A stretch of 64,000 nt of DNA from Prevotella sp. oral taxon 475. GTDB lineage: Bacteria > Bacteroidota > Bacteroidia > Bacteroidales > Bacteroidaceae. Position numbers and translations under genes: made by a program. Shown here in pieces: positions 46,547 to 55,598 of this stretch; the first letter of the stretch is position 1; the number at the start of each line of letters is the position of its first letter. The stretch is from contig NZ_CP072334.1 of assembly GCF_018127805.1 (NCBI RefSeq), forward strand, positions 784,001-848,000, written 5' to 3'. Below the pieces are notes generated by a model that was not told the DNA's origin, did not search any database, and saw only the letters and a list, made by a program, of their open reading frames with translations.

Positions 46547-47647
46547 TTATTCGTAATACAATTGCATTTCGTCTACGTAGAGTGTGCTGCCGACAGCTCC
46601 GATAAATTGGGCTCCGCCTTGACTCGAGGAGAGGACGATGGCGAGGTTGTAGATGCCGTTACGGAGTTTCTGCTCGTCGATCTGCCTTCCGTTCACAGTC
46701 TCGAAGGGGATGAAGAACGGTGTCCACACGTCGGTTTGTTTTCGATCTTTGAGCTGGGCGATCATGACGATGTTGGGATGGGTTTTGATGTTGGTGCCGT
46801 CGAGGTGGGGCACGTCGCTGGTTGTTTCGTAGAACACGGCGTAGATGTCGCACGTATCTTTGAGGAGGGGTTGTGGGGTGAGATTTTGATCGGTCACAGT
46901 TTCACCGGCTTTGTATTTGTAATAGCCCAATAGGGCTTTGGGCTTCTTGCGGAAGGGAATGCCGAAGTGGGTAGACTTGGCCATATTACCCAGGTTGATC
47001 GAGAATGTGCCTGTGAAGAGATTGCCTGCCGCGATGGGGGCTTTCATCATGGCGCCATAGGAACCGGTGCTGCGGGTGACGAGTTTGGCGCATCGCCCTC
47101 GGTAGCCGTCTTCGGATTGAGAGGTGGGATAGTCTTCGGCCGGGGCCGAGTTGTTGAGTATCATAAAGCCGGCGTTACCGCTGCCCCAGGTCATCTCGGC
47201 CCCGTCGGCGGTGGTGTCGTAGAAGATGTGGAAGAAGCGTTTGTTGGCGAACTCATAGTAACGGGCGTTATCGAAATGATATTCTGTGGCGGCATCGTCG
47301 GCAACGAATCGCACGGTGTAGGTTTTCTTCCACTGTTGGTCTTGCGAGGTGACGGTGTAGGTTTGCGGGTGGGAGAAGTCTCGGGCTGTTCCGCTGGCTG
47401 GTGTGATGGTGGCTCCCGGTGTGAGGGCAAATCGCGGCGAGACGTGGCTCACGTCGTCCCATCCGTTGATATAAAGTTTGATTTCGTCGTTCGTAATCAC
47501 CGGTCGGCGGATGAGCAGGTCTCCATCCACTTCGCAGGACAGGATGTCTGCCTCGGCGTTCGGTGCTTCTTCTCGGATGCACGAGATGGTGCTGCTTGCT
47601 GTGATCAGGGCGGCGACGAGGGCGATAAAAGTTTTTTTCATTTTCAT
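46547..47647 (-). CDS. PCMD-domain surface lipoprotein
   Basis: 366 residues. Lipoprotein signal (ALITASSTISCIREE), an N-terminal Ig-like part (ADILSCEVDGDLLIRRPVIT) and a C-terminal putative carbohydrate metabolism domain (PCMD), with a jelly-roll look: WGSGNAGFMILN, GYRGRCAKLVTRSTGSYGAM, and AVGSTLYVDEMQLYYE. Such proteins are usually glycan-related, but no ligand is known. First gene of a three-gene operon. Confidence 0.85.
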   Translation of the reverse strand: MKMKKTFIALVAALITASSTISCIREEAPNAEADILSCEVDGDLLIRRPVITNDEIKLYINGWDDVSHVSPRFALTPGATITPASGTARDFSHPQTYTVTSQDQQWKKTYTVRFVADDAATEYHFDNARYYEFANKRFFHIFYDTTADGAEMTWGSGNAGFMILNNSAPAEDYPTSQSEDGYRGRCAKLVTRSTGSYGAMMKAPIAAGNLFTGTFSINLGNMAKSTHFGIPFRKKPKALLGYYKYKAGETVTDQNLTPQPLLKDTCDIYAVFYETTSDVPHLDGTNIKTHPNIVMIAQLKDRKQTDVWTPFFIPFETVNGRQIDEQKLRNGIYNLAIVLSSSQGGAQFIGAVGSTLYVDEMQLYYE

Positions 47648-47709
47648 ATGTCTTGTTTTGTCGTGTCTTGATTTTCTCGTTTCTCTTTCGGTAGAAAAAA
47701 GTTGCGCGA

Positions 47710-47717
47710 CAAAATTA
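47710..47717 (-). promoter_or_regulatory. -7 box of the PCMD operon
   Basis: Minus strand TAATTTTG followed by T, 62 nt before the start codon. Weak -33. Confidence 0.5.
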
Positions 47718-47803
47718 CGATTAAATTTTGAATTAGAATCTGCCGACTATGGGTAAATACGAATTCCCCGCCATGGGGAACGGCTGCAAAAGCTCTCTGA
47801 TGC

Positions 47804-48171
47804 TTCTGAAATGTTCAGAACGACCGCTGGGTGTCAGGGAAGCTTTCTGAACTGTTCAGAACGACCGCTGGGTGCCAGGGGAGCTTTCTGAACTGTTCAG
47901 AACGACCGCTGGGTGTCAGGGAAGCTTTCTGAAATGTTCAGAACGGCCGCTGGGTGCCAGGGAGGCTTTCTGAAATGTTCAGAACGGCCGCTGGGTGCCA
48001 GGGAAGCTTCTGAAATGTTCAGAACGGCCGCTGGGTGCCAGGGAAGCTTTCTGAAATGTTCAGAACGGCCGCTGGGTGTCAGGGAAGCTTTCTGAAATGT
48101 TCAGAACCTCCGCTGGGTGCCAGGGAAGCTTTCTGAAATGTTCAGAACGATCGTGGAGATCTGTGGATGAT
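47804..48171. repeat. 41-nt tandem repeat array (CCGCTGGGTGCCAGGGAAGC), 9 units
   Basis: Units begin at 47804, 47845, 47886, 47927, 47968, 48008, 48049, 48090 and 48131. Dyad TTCTGAA-atg-TTCAGAA plus second hairpin CTGG-gtg-CCAG. Same sequence family as 40488-40716 in the other orientation. The 549-bp gap 47648-48196 otherwise holds only the promoter. Confidence 0.95.
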
Positions 48172-48196
48172 TTTCTGCAGCGGGGAGATGGTTTTC

Positions 48197-48940
48197 TCAA
48201 TTCGTCGACTGAAAAACGTCGTCGCAGAGCTGTGTCATCCTACTATATACAAGGTGGGCTCCTTCGGCGGCGAGCGCACTGTTAGGCAGCGGACCGCTAT
48301 TGACGGCTACGGTGAAGATGCGCGCAGCCACGCCGGCACGAACGCCCATGGGGGCATTCTCGACGACGACGGCCTGCCAGGGTTGCAGCCCGCCGGCTTT
48401 CTGCAACCCGACGAGATAGGGGTCGGGGGCAGGCTTTCCGCGGGCGACGTCGTAGGCGGTTACGATTTTGTCTTCGGTGAGGAAGTTGTGAAAATCGTCC
48501 AGGAGCCGGCGGAAGAGCGGTCGCTGCCCGCTGCCGGTGACGACGAGGATTTGTAGTCCGGCGGCTTTAAGCTTTTCCATCAGTTCCAAAACACCCTCCA
48601 TGATGGGGGCGGGGGGGAGCAGGGCGAAGAGGCGAGCTTTCTCGTCGTACATCGCCTGCGCCTCGGCCTCGGTGATGTCGCGACCTTGCTGCTCGCGCAC
48701 CATCAGGCGGATGGTTTCAACGCCGCGCATGCCTTCGGTGGCGTAGACGTCGGCCTCGGTCATCTTCAGGCCGAACGTGGCCATCGCCTCCTGCCAGCAA
48801 CGGGCGTGGTGGGGCATGGAGTGGTAGATCACGCCGTCCATGTCGAAGAGTACGGCTCGGGGGCAGAAAGCATCGAAGCCTTCGTGGTGCAGGTAGGTCT
48901 GGATGGCCTTTTCTGCGTAGGGAGGAAAGAGAGGGGGCAT
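48197..48940 (-). CDS. HAD-superfamily hydrolase, beta-phosphoglucomutase-like
   Basis: 247 residues. HAD motif I AVLFDMDGVIYHSMPHH, motif II VVTGSG, motif III region GKPAPDPYLVGLQKAGG, motif IV VVENAPMGVRAGVAA (ENAP in place of the usual EDAP/EDSP). The alpha-helical cap is of the PGMB/phosphatase type. It follows the pgi terminator by about 30 bp, in the usual neighbourhood of pgi. Substrate is likely a sugar phosphate. Confidence 0.88.
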   Translation of the reverse strand: MPPLFPPYAEKAIQTYLHHEGFDAFCPRAVLFDMDGVIYHSMPHHARCWQEAMATFGLKMTEADVYATEGMRGVETIRLMVREQQGRDITEAEAQAMYDEKARLFALLPPAPIMEGVLELMEKLKAAGLQILVVTGSGQRPLFRRLLDDFHNFLTEDKIVTAYDVARGKPAPDPYLVGLQKAGGLQPWQAVVVENAPMGVRAGVAARIFTVAVNSGPLPNSALAAEGAHLVYSRMTQLCDDVFQSTN

Positions 48941-48968
48941 GGTCGTTTGCTTGTAAAAAGAGGATGAA

Positions 48969-49001
48969 TAAAAATCCCCCTCCCGGGTGTACGGAGGGGG
49001 A
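48969..49001 (-). terminator. Terminator of lysS-gpsA-pgi
   Basis: Stem CCCCCTCC / GGAGGGGG around an 8-nt loop, followed on the minus strand by ATTTTTATTC. It lies 20 bp past the pgi stop. Confidence 0.85.
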
Positions 49002-49021
49002 GACGATAGAAGGGAGGGAGG

Positions 49022-50371
49022 TTAGCCCAGTCGCTCTTTGATGGCTCGACTCTCGGCTTCGTAACCGGGTTTGTCGAGCAGGGCGAACATATTTTTCTTG
49101 TAGGCTTCGACACCGGGCTGATTGAACGGATTCACGCCCAGGAGATTGCCGCTGATGCCACAGCCGATTTCGAAGAAGTAGATGAGCTGACCGAGGTAGT
49201 AGGCGTTGAGCTCGGGCAGGGAGATGCGGATGTTGGGCACGCCACCATCTACATGGGCCAGTAGAGTGCCCAGTTCGGCCATCTTGTTCACCTCGTCGAC
49301 ACGCTTCCCGGCAAGGAAGTTCAGTCCGTCGAGATTTTCCTCGTCGTTGGGGAAGAGTAGCTCCCGGTTGGGCTTTTCTACGCTGATGACGGTCTCGAAG
49401 ATGCTGCGCTCGCCTTCTTGAATCCACTGTCCCATGGAGTGGAGGTCGGTGGTGAAATCGCACGAGGCAGGGAAGATGCCTTTGTGCTCTTTGCCCTCGC
49501 TCTCGCCGTAGAGCTGCTTCCACCACTCGGCGATGAAGTGCAGCTTGGGCTGATAGTTCACCATGATCTCGATTTTCTTGCCCGCCTGCGTGTATAGGGC
49601 GTTGCGCACGGCTGCATACTGTGCGGCGATGTTCTGCTCGAAGGGCACGTCGGGGGCGGTGGCTTTTTCCATGTCAACGGCTCCTTGCACCAGGGATCTG
49701 ATGTCGAATCCGGCACAGGCAATGGGCAATAGTCCTACGGGGGTGAGCACGGAGAATCGGCCACCTACGTTGTCGGGAATGACAAAGGTCTGGTAGCCTT
49801 CTTTGTCGGCCGCTGCACGGGCTGCGCCACGGTTGGCATCGGTGATGGCTACGATGACCTCGCGTGCTTCTTCTTTGCCGCGTTGTGCTTCGCATTGCTT
49901 CTTGAGCAGACGGAAAGCGAGCGCAGTCTCGGTGGTGGTGCCCGACTTGGAGATGTTGATCACGCCGAAACGCTTGCCTTTGAGATACTCGGAGAGTTCG
50001 GAAAGATAGTCCTCACCGATGTTGTTGCCCGCAAAGACAATGGTGGGATTTTTCTTGTCGGCCACGAGCCACGCGAAAGAATTCCCCAAGGCCTCGATGA
50101 TGGCACGCGCTCCGAGGTAGCTTCCGCCGATGCCGGCTACGACCACGACGTCGCACTTGGCACGCAGGGTGTTGGCTACGGTTTGCACCTCATCAAGGAA
50201 TTGGGCTGTGATGGAGCTGGGCAGATGCAACCAACCCAGGAAGTCGTTGCCCGGACAGGTTCCGCTTTCTAACGATGTTTGCGCCGTTTTTACTTGCGCT
50301 TCATACGCCTTTACCGCACCCTCGTTCAAAAATGAGGCTGCTTTGCTGATGTCTAAACTGATATTCTTCAT
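49022..50371 (-). CDS. pgi: Glucose-6-phosphate isomerase
   Basis: Glycolytic isomerase; 449 residues. SIS-fold motifs [39 protein letters not shown], signature [20 protein letters not shown] and catalytic His/Lys segments near the C terminus ([17 protein letters not shown]). Short type common in Bacteroidota and Firmicutes. It follows gpsA by 60 bp. Confidence 0.97.
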   Translation of the reverse strand: MKNISLDISKAASFLNEGAVKAYEAQVKTAQTSLESGTCPGNDFLGWLHLPSSITAQFLDEVQTVANTLRAKCDVVVVAGIGGSYLGARAIIEALGNSFAWLVADKKNPTIVFAGNNIGEDYLSELSEYLKGKRFGVINISKSGTTTETALAFRLLKKQCEAQRGKEEAREVIVAITDANRGAARAAADKEGYQTFVIPDNVGGRFSVLTPVGLLPIACAGFDIRSLVQGAVDMEKATAPDVPFEQNIAAQYAAVRNALYTQAGKKIEIMVNYQPKLHFIAEWWKQLYGESEGKEHKGIFPASCDFTTDLHSMGQWIQEGERSIFETVISVEKPNRELLFPNDEENLDGLNFLAGKRVDEVNKMAELGTLLAHVDGGVPNIRISLPELNAYYLGQLIYFFEIGCGISGNLLGVNPFNQPGVEAYKKNMFALLDKPGYEAESRAIKERLG

Positions 50372-50431
50372 TTGCTTGTGTTGTTGTGTGTAATCCTAAC
50401 TATAAATCCTGAATGATAAAGTCCGAGGAGA

Positions 50432-51427
50432 TTATCTGAAACTATCTGTGAGAAGCTTGATTTCCACCTGTGGTGAGATGCGCTCGTACAGGATGTTGTA
50501 AACGGCATCGAGGATAGGCATGTTGACGTGCAGATGCCGATTGATACCCTTCATACACTTCGTGCCGTAATATCCTTCGGCAATCATCTCCATTTCTATT
50601 TGCGCGCTTTTAACGCTGTAACCTTTGCCAATCATCGTTCCGAATGTACGGTTGCGCGAGAAGTTGGAATAGCCTGTTACAAGTAGATCGCCTAAGTAGA
50701 CGCTGTCGTAGACGCTACGTTCCAACGGATGGGCCACTGAGAGGAAACGCGACATCTCTTGCACGGCATTAGACAGTAGCACGGCTTGGAAATTGTCGCC
50801 ATACTTCAATCCACTGCAAATGCCGGCGGCAATGGCGTAGACATTCTTCAAGACAGAGGCGTATTCGATGCCCACAACATCCTGACTGGTTTTGGTTTTG
50901 ATAAACTCGCTGCTCAGAATCTCGGTGAATGCTTGCGCCTTTTCTTGGTCGGAACAACCGATGGTGAGATATGACAACCGCTCGAGTGCCACCTCTTCGG
51001 CATGAGATGGACCGCCGATGCAGGCGATGTTATCGTAAGGCACATCGTACACTTGATGGAAGAATTCAGAGCAGATGAGGTTTTCGTCGGAAACAAGTCC
51101 CTTTATCGCTGTGATGATGAACTTGTCGTGCAGCCGTGTCTTGAGTTTCCGTAGGTGGTTTTGCAGATAAGGAGACGGAGTGACAAACACCAGTGTGTCG
51201 TAGTTGGCTGCAATCTTGTTGATATCGCTCGAAAAAAAGATTTCATCAATGTTGAAATGCACACTCATCAGATAAGCCGGATTGTGGCCTAATCGTTTGA
51301 AATCGTCTATCCGGTCGTCGCGGCGCATATACCAACCGATGTGATGCGTGTGCCGCACCACGATCTTGGCAATGGCTGTAGCCCAGCTACCACCTCCAAC
51401 AATGGCTATTTTACCGCAATTGAACAT
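50432..51427 (-). CDS. gpsA: NAD(P)H-dependent glycerol-3-phosphate dehydrogenase
   Basis: Makes sn-glycerol 3-phosphate for phospholipids; 331 residues. N-terminal Rossmann IAIVGGGSWATAIAKIV (GGGSWA instead of GAGAWG), catalytic Lys in VLKNVYAIAAGICSGLKYG, IGGPSHAEEVA. Between lysS and pgi, the usual Bacteroidota order. Confidence 0.95.
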   Translation of the reverse strand: MFNCGKIAIVGGGSWATAIAKIVVRHTHHIGWYMRRDDRIDDFKRLGHNPAYLMSVHFNIDEIFFSSDINKIAANYDTLVFVTPSPYLQNHLRKLKTRLHDKFIITAIKGLVSDENLICSEFFHQVYDVPYDNIACIGGPSHAEEVALERLSYLTIGCSDQEKAQAFTEILSSEFIKTKTSQDVVGIEYASVLKNVYAIAAGICSGLKYGDNFQAVLLSNAVQEMSRFLSVAHPLERSVYDSVYLGDLLVTGYSNFSRNRTFGTMIGKGYSVKSAQIEMEMIAEGYYGTKCMKGINRHLHVNMPILDAVYNILYERISPQVEIKLLTDSFR

Positions 51428-51476
51428 CTTTTTGGGATGAGGGATGAATGTTTGAATGAGGGGAAATCCTCAAAGA

Positions 51477-53213
51477 TCAATTCTCTATTTCATTCGCCTT
51501 GTCAATCCAAGCTTGGAAATCTTCTACTTTCGGATTGTTGTAACCTAGTTTATACTTCTTGTTCACACCGCAGACATCCATTTGTAATTTCTGCGCTTTC
51601 ACTTCGCGAATATCTGAAACGAGATGATAGCCTGCTTTGTTCAGTACCGGGACCCACTCTTCCTGCACACCCAGTGCTGCCCATTCGGCTACCGTGCTTT
51701 TAGGAATCTTCTTTTCAGGGCGCATCTGTGGGAAGAAAAGCACCTCTTGAATCGTGGTCTGCCCCGTCATCAGCATCACCAAACGATCAATGCCAATGCC
51801 GATACCCGACGTGGGTGGCATACCGTATTGCAGTGCGCGGAGGAAATCTTGGTCGATCACCATCGCCTCATCATCGCCTTTATCAGCGAGCTTCATTTGG
51901 TCGACGAATCGTTCTTCCTGGTCAATGGGATCGTTTAGTTCCGAATAAGCATTTGCCAATTCTTTGCCGTTCACCATTAGTTCAAAGCGTTCTGTCAGTC
52001 CGGGTTTTGAGCGATGCATCTTTGTGAGCGGACTCATTTCCACAGGATAATCTATAATAAAGGTGGGTTGGATGAATTGTCCCTCGCAGAATTCTCCAAA
52101 AATCTCATCAATGAGTTTACCTTTGCCCATCGTCTCGTCAATCTCCAGCTCCAGCTTACGGCATACGTCGCGAATCTCTTCTTCCGTCTTTCCGTTGAGA
52201 TCATATCCCGTTTTCTTTTTGATGGCTTCGAGAATGGGCAACCGCCGATAAGGAGCTTTGAAGCTGATGGTCTGCCCGTTGATCACCGTTTCCGGTTTAC
52301 CGTTCACTGCTGTGCAGATGGTTTCGAGTAGTTGCTCGGTGAAAGCCATCATCCAGTTGTAGTCTTTATATTGTACATAAAGCTCTACGCAGGTAAATTC
52401 GGGATTGTGTGTGCGGTCCATGCCCTCGTTGCGGAAGTTCTTACCGATTTCATATACGCCCTCGAAGCCACCCACAATGAGTCGCTTCAGGTATAATTCC
52501 GTAGCGATGCGCATATACATATCCGTGTTGAGCGCATTAAAATGGGTGATGAATGGACGAGCCGAAGCACCACCGGCGATGTTTTGCAGCGTAGGCGTTT
52601 CCACTTCGGTATATCCGGCTTCGTCCAACACCTGCCGCATGGTTCGCAGCACGATGGCACGTTTAAGGAACGTGTCTTTCACGCCCTCGTTCACTACGAG
52701 GTCTACATATCGTTGGCGATAGCGTAGTTCAGGATCGTCGAACTTATCATAAGCCACGCCGTCTTTATACTTTACGATGGGCAGCGGTTTCAAACTCTTA
52801 CTCAATACCGTTAGTTCGCGGGCGTGAACCGAAATCTCTCCCGTCTGTGTGCGGAACACGAATCCGCGCACACCGATGAAGTCACCGATGTCGAGCAGCC
52901 GCTTGAACACGGTGTTGTAGAGTTCCTTCTCTTGGCCGGGGCAGATGTCGTCGCGGGTGATGTACACCTGAATACGTCCTCGCGAGTCTTGCAGTTCCAC
53001 AAAACTGGCTTTCCCCATCACGCGTCTGCTCATCATTCGTCCGGCGATACATACTTCGTGTTCTTCGCCATCTTTAAAGTTATTTTTTATATCGGAAGAA
53101 AAAGCATTGGTGGGATATTCTGCGGCGGGGTAGGGATCGATGCCCATATTGCGCAGTTCTTGCAGGCTTTGTCGTCTCACAATCTCCTGCTCGCTCAGTT
53201 CTAATATGTTCAT
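51477..53213 (-). CDS. lysS: Lysyl-tRNA synthetase (class II)
   Basis: 578 residues from ATG 53213 (MNILELSEQEIVRRQSLQEL); the frame extending to 53372 runs through the promoter and a terminator. OB-fold anticodon-binding domain (IAGRMMSRRVMGKASFVELQ), class II motif 2 region (FRNEGMDRTHNPEFTCVELY) and motif 3 GIGIGIDRLVMLMT. A C-terminal extension of about 70 residues follows motif 3 (ALGVQEEWVPVLNKAGYHLV). First gene of lysS-gpsA-pgi. Confidence 0.96.
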   Translation of the reverse strand: MNILELSEQEIVRRQSLQELRNMGIDPYPAAEYPTNAFSSDIKNNFKDGEEHEVCIAGRMMSRRVMGKASFVELQDSRGRIQVYITRDDICPGQEKELYNTVFKRLLDIGDFIGVRGFVFRTQTGEISVHARELTVLSKSLKPLPIVKYKDGVAYDKFDDPELRYRQRYVDLVVNEGVKDTFLKRAIVLRTMRQVLDEAGYTEVETPTLQNIAGGASARPFITHFNALNTDMYMRIATELYLKRLIVGGFEGVYEIGKNFRNEGMDRTHNPEFTCVELYVQYKDYNWMMAFTEQLLETICTAVNGKPETVINGQTISFKAPYRRLPILEAIKKKTGYDLNGKTEEEIRDVCRKLELEIDETMGKGKLIDEIFGEFCEGQFIQPTFIIDYPVEMSPLTKMHRSKPGLTERFELMVNGKELANAYSELNDPIDQEERFVDQMKLADKGDDEAMVIDQDFLRALQYGMPPTSGIGIGIDRLVMLMTGQTTIQEVLFFPQMRPEKKIPKSTVAEWAALGVQEEWVPVLNKAGYHLVSDIREVKAQKLQMDVCGVNKKYKLGYNNPKVEDFQAWIDKANEIEN

Positions 53214-53244
53214 ATCAGTGGAAATATATAATCTTTTATGCTTG

Positions 53245-53252
53245 CAAAAGTA
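53245..53252 (-). promoter_or_regulatory. -7 box of lysS
   Basis: Minus strand TACTTTTG followed by C, 31 nt before the ATG, directly after the terminator of the upstream small-protein gene. Confidence 0.6.
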
Positions 53253-53302
53253 TAAAAAAAAGGTGAAAGCGCGACAACCTGTCAGCATCTTTTCACCTTT
53301 TC
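53253..53302 (-). terminator. Terminator of LRR cassette B
   Basis: On the minus strand: AGAAAAGGTGAAA / TTTCACCTTTT with a GC-containing loop, followed by TTTTTATA. It lies about 140 nt beyond the small-protein stop codon. 53303-53441 shows no gene. Confidence 0.8.
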
Positions 53303-53441
53303 TATTCTTTCTCAATGAGTGTTCTTTCCGTCTTCCTATGCCTTCTTTACAAACTCTGTAAAGTCCGACCAACTTTCCGGTTGAAACAAATCTTTGTTGA
53401 ACCGTCGTCTTAAGGGTGTACTACACCTGGGCAGATAGATT

Positions 53442-53633
53442 TCAGTCTTCCCACGGCGAGTAGCCGGATAGCGTTTGCTCGACGGTCTCTTCTTCGTCTT
53501 CTTCAAAAAATCCGGGTTTAGCCAGCCCTTCGTTCTCGCCTACGGAGTGCGAACTAACGACGAATTGTGCGATATTTTCGTCGGTCATCAACTGAACAAC
53601 CTTTATGCCGGGGGTGATATATCTCTGTTTCAT
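53442..53633 (-). CDS. Small acidic-tailed protein, cassette B
   Basis: 63 residues: MKQRYITPGIKVVQL start, middle with VVSSHSVGENEGLAKPG, and acidic tail GFFEEDEEETVEQ, ending YSPWED. Paralogue of the protein at 29621-29821. The MK..YI.P...V beginning resembles short unnamed proteins often seen in Prevotella and Bacteroides (recollection, not checked). It lies 68 bp after LRR protein B; the gap is rich in TTACTACT-like pyrimidine repeats. No signal peptide or known domain. Confidence 0.75.
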   Translation of the reverse strand: MKQRYITPGIKVVQLMTDENIAQFVVSSHSVGENEGLAKPGFFEEDEEETVEQTLSGYSPWED

Positions 53634-53701
53634 AGCTTACTACTTTTCTATTTACTACTCTATTACTTACTACTTTTTCCTACTTTTATTCCTCTTTCTC
53701 C

Positions 53702-55207
53702 TTACTCCCTTACTACTTTCTTGCCATTAACAATGTAGATGCCTCGGCCAGGATTCTTCACTCGGCGGCCTTGCAAGTCGTAAATGATGTCTTCGCGCGG
53801 CTGAACGGAAGGACGAACATCGCGAATGCCGGTAGTCTCTGCTTCTTCTCGGGCAGCATCGAAGTCGATGATGAGTCCTTTAGCGGGTGCAACAGCGTCG
53901 GGTAAACGCAGACCGGCGCGATGCGGTTGCAGTTTGATGGAAGCACCTTTACGCGTACCTTGTTTATAAAAGCCGATGCCTTCGTCGCCATTGGCCAATA
54001 CATAATATTTATGTCCGGCCGAGGAGAACTCCTGTTCTATAGCCGTACCAACGAGCCAATTGCCTGCCACGCTTTCCTCTGTGCCTGTCACGTTCGCTTG
54101 ATATACCACTGTACTGTTAGGAGTTCCTTGCAAGATAAACCCTGTTTGCTTGGGGATAATTTTTCCTGCGGTGAATGCAGTCACGTTGGCTTGGTCGGGA
54201 ATGAATTTACTTCCACTGGGGGTAATACCCGTAATGATATACGCTGTGCAGCCTGCCGGAATAAGGAAGTTCTCGTTCTCCAAGTAATAGGAAGTGTAGC
54301 CGGTGGAACCGATTTTCAGCTCTTCACGGAGCTTATCGCCGTAAGCAGACCACTTTATTGAAGCCTTATAAGCAAAGATTCGGTCTGTGGGGACATGCAA
54401 TTTCAGAGTAGATTGAATACCAAAAGATTCTTCTCCAATTTCAAAAGGCATCTGGTGAGGTATGATGACTTTGTCTGCTATATTGAAAACTCTATTACCA
54501 AGTTTCTCTAAGCTGAGAGGAATAGACAGATTATTCAGCGGAAGTCCCTGGTTGTTAATTTTTTCACCACTGAAAGCTCCTGAACCTATGATTCGTATCG
54601 TAGGGGGTAGAACAGAAAAATCGTTAATATAGGCTGTCGGATCAGGTCTGTCATTATAATAAGGGAAGCAACTTTCCCCTATTTCTTCTATCTTGGTTTG
54701 GGCAAACCCATGTACACGTTGCAGAGTAGAACAATAAGTGGCAACACGATTTTCCATCTTTGTAACGTTAGGAGATAACCATAATTCTTCAGGATAAGCT
54801 TTCCATAAAAAGTCTAGGGGTAATACTTTTACATTTTGTGGAGTGTGAAAATGTTTTATGGTTGTGTATGTTATTACATTTGTTCCTGTTTTCTGAATGC
54901 TTTCAGGAAAGGTGAGAGCGGTTAACGTTGTACCAGAGAAAGCCCAAGCATCAAGATAGGTTACGGCATAGTTTTTCCCGTTATAAGTAACATTTGATGG
55001 AACATTGATGGAAATTCCTTGCTGGTATTTGAATGGATTACTTGGAGGTCTTGTAACTGCCACCTCGTCTACAGAAGCATCATAAGACTTTTGTGTCATT
55101 GTTTTTAGAACTCGATACCAAAGACCATCTTTTTGGAAATAAGTTTCTTGCGCTGTAGCAGAAACGGCTGTTAAGAAAAATAGCAATAGGGGGAATAATT
55201 TCTTCAT
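53702..55207 (-). CDS. BspA-like leucine-rich-repeat secreted protein, cassette B
   Basis: 501 residues. Signal peptide MKKLFPLLLFFLTAVSATAQ. LRR_5-type units in residues about 80-280 (LDAWAFSGTTLTALTFPESI, IRIIGSGAFSGEK, LSIPLSLEKLGNRVFNI). Beta-rich C-terminal region (PAGCTAYIITGITPSGSKFI and VTGTEESVAGNWLVGT) and tail YDLQGRRVKNPGRGIYIVNG, KKVVRE, a frequent Prevotella ending. Sequence is only distantly related to LRR protein A, while the leaders are much more alike, so leader and coding region have different histories. Confidence 0.88.
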   Translation of the reverse strand: MKKLFPLLLFFLTAVSATAQETYFQKDGLWYRVLKTMTQKSYDASVDEVAVTRPPSNPFKYQQGISINVPSNVTYNGKNYAVTYLDAWAFSGTTLTALTFPESIQKTGTNVITYTTIKHFHTPQNVKVLPLDFLWKAYPEELWLSPNVTKMENRVATYCSTLQRVHGFAQTKIEEIGESCFPYYNDRPDPTAYINDFSVLPPTIRIIGSGAFSGEKINNQGLPLNNLSIPLSLEKLGNRVFNIADKVIIPHQMPFEIGEESFGIQSTLKLHVPTDRIFAYKASIKWSAYGDKLREELKIGSTGYTSYYLENENFLIPAGCTAYIITGITPSGSKFIPDQANVTAFTAGKIIPKQTGFILQGTPNSTVVYQANVTGTEESVAGNWLVGTAIEQEFSSAGHKYYVLANGDEGIGFYKQGTRKGASIKLQPHRAGLRLPDAVAPAKGLIIDFDAAREEAETTGIRDVRPSVQPREDIIYDLQGRRVKNPGRGIYIVNGKKVVRE

Positions 55208-55278
55208 CTCTCATTCATATTTAGTTGGCTGAAAATCATTATTATTTCTCTTTTCTATGCTGTAATAAAAGGGCACAA

Positions 55279-55314
55279 AAAGAGAAGCAAAGGGAACTCC
55301 TGCGAGCCCTTTGC
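55279..55314 (-). terminator. Terminator/attenuator-like hairpin in leader B
   Basis: Minus strand GCAAAGGG-CTC-GCAG-GAG-TT-CCCTTTGC followed by TTCTCTTTTTG. Same stem as in leader A with a different tetraloop. Confidence 0.55.
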
Positions 55315-55370
55315 TGATAAGGAACACACGCTCTTTGCGCGCGCGTAGGAAAAAGTGAAAAAGTGTTGCG

Positions 55371-55529
<159 letters not shown>

Positions 55530-55537
55530 TATGGGTG

Positions 55538-55569
55538 CAAAGTTATAGAAAATCTTTTTCCCAGGCAAA
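55538..55569 (-). promoter_or_regulatory. Promoter of LRR cassette B
   Basis: Minus strand: -33 TTTG, exactly 20 bp, -7 TAACTTTG. Same geometry as the cassette A promoter although the spacer sequence differs. Confidence 0.82.
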
Positions 55570-55598
55570 TCTCCTGGCCATTATCTGCCGCCGAGTTT

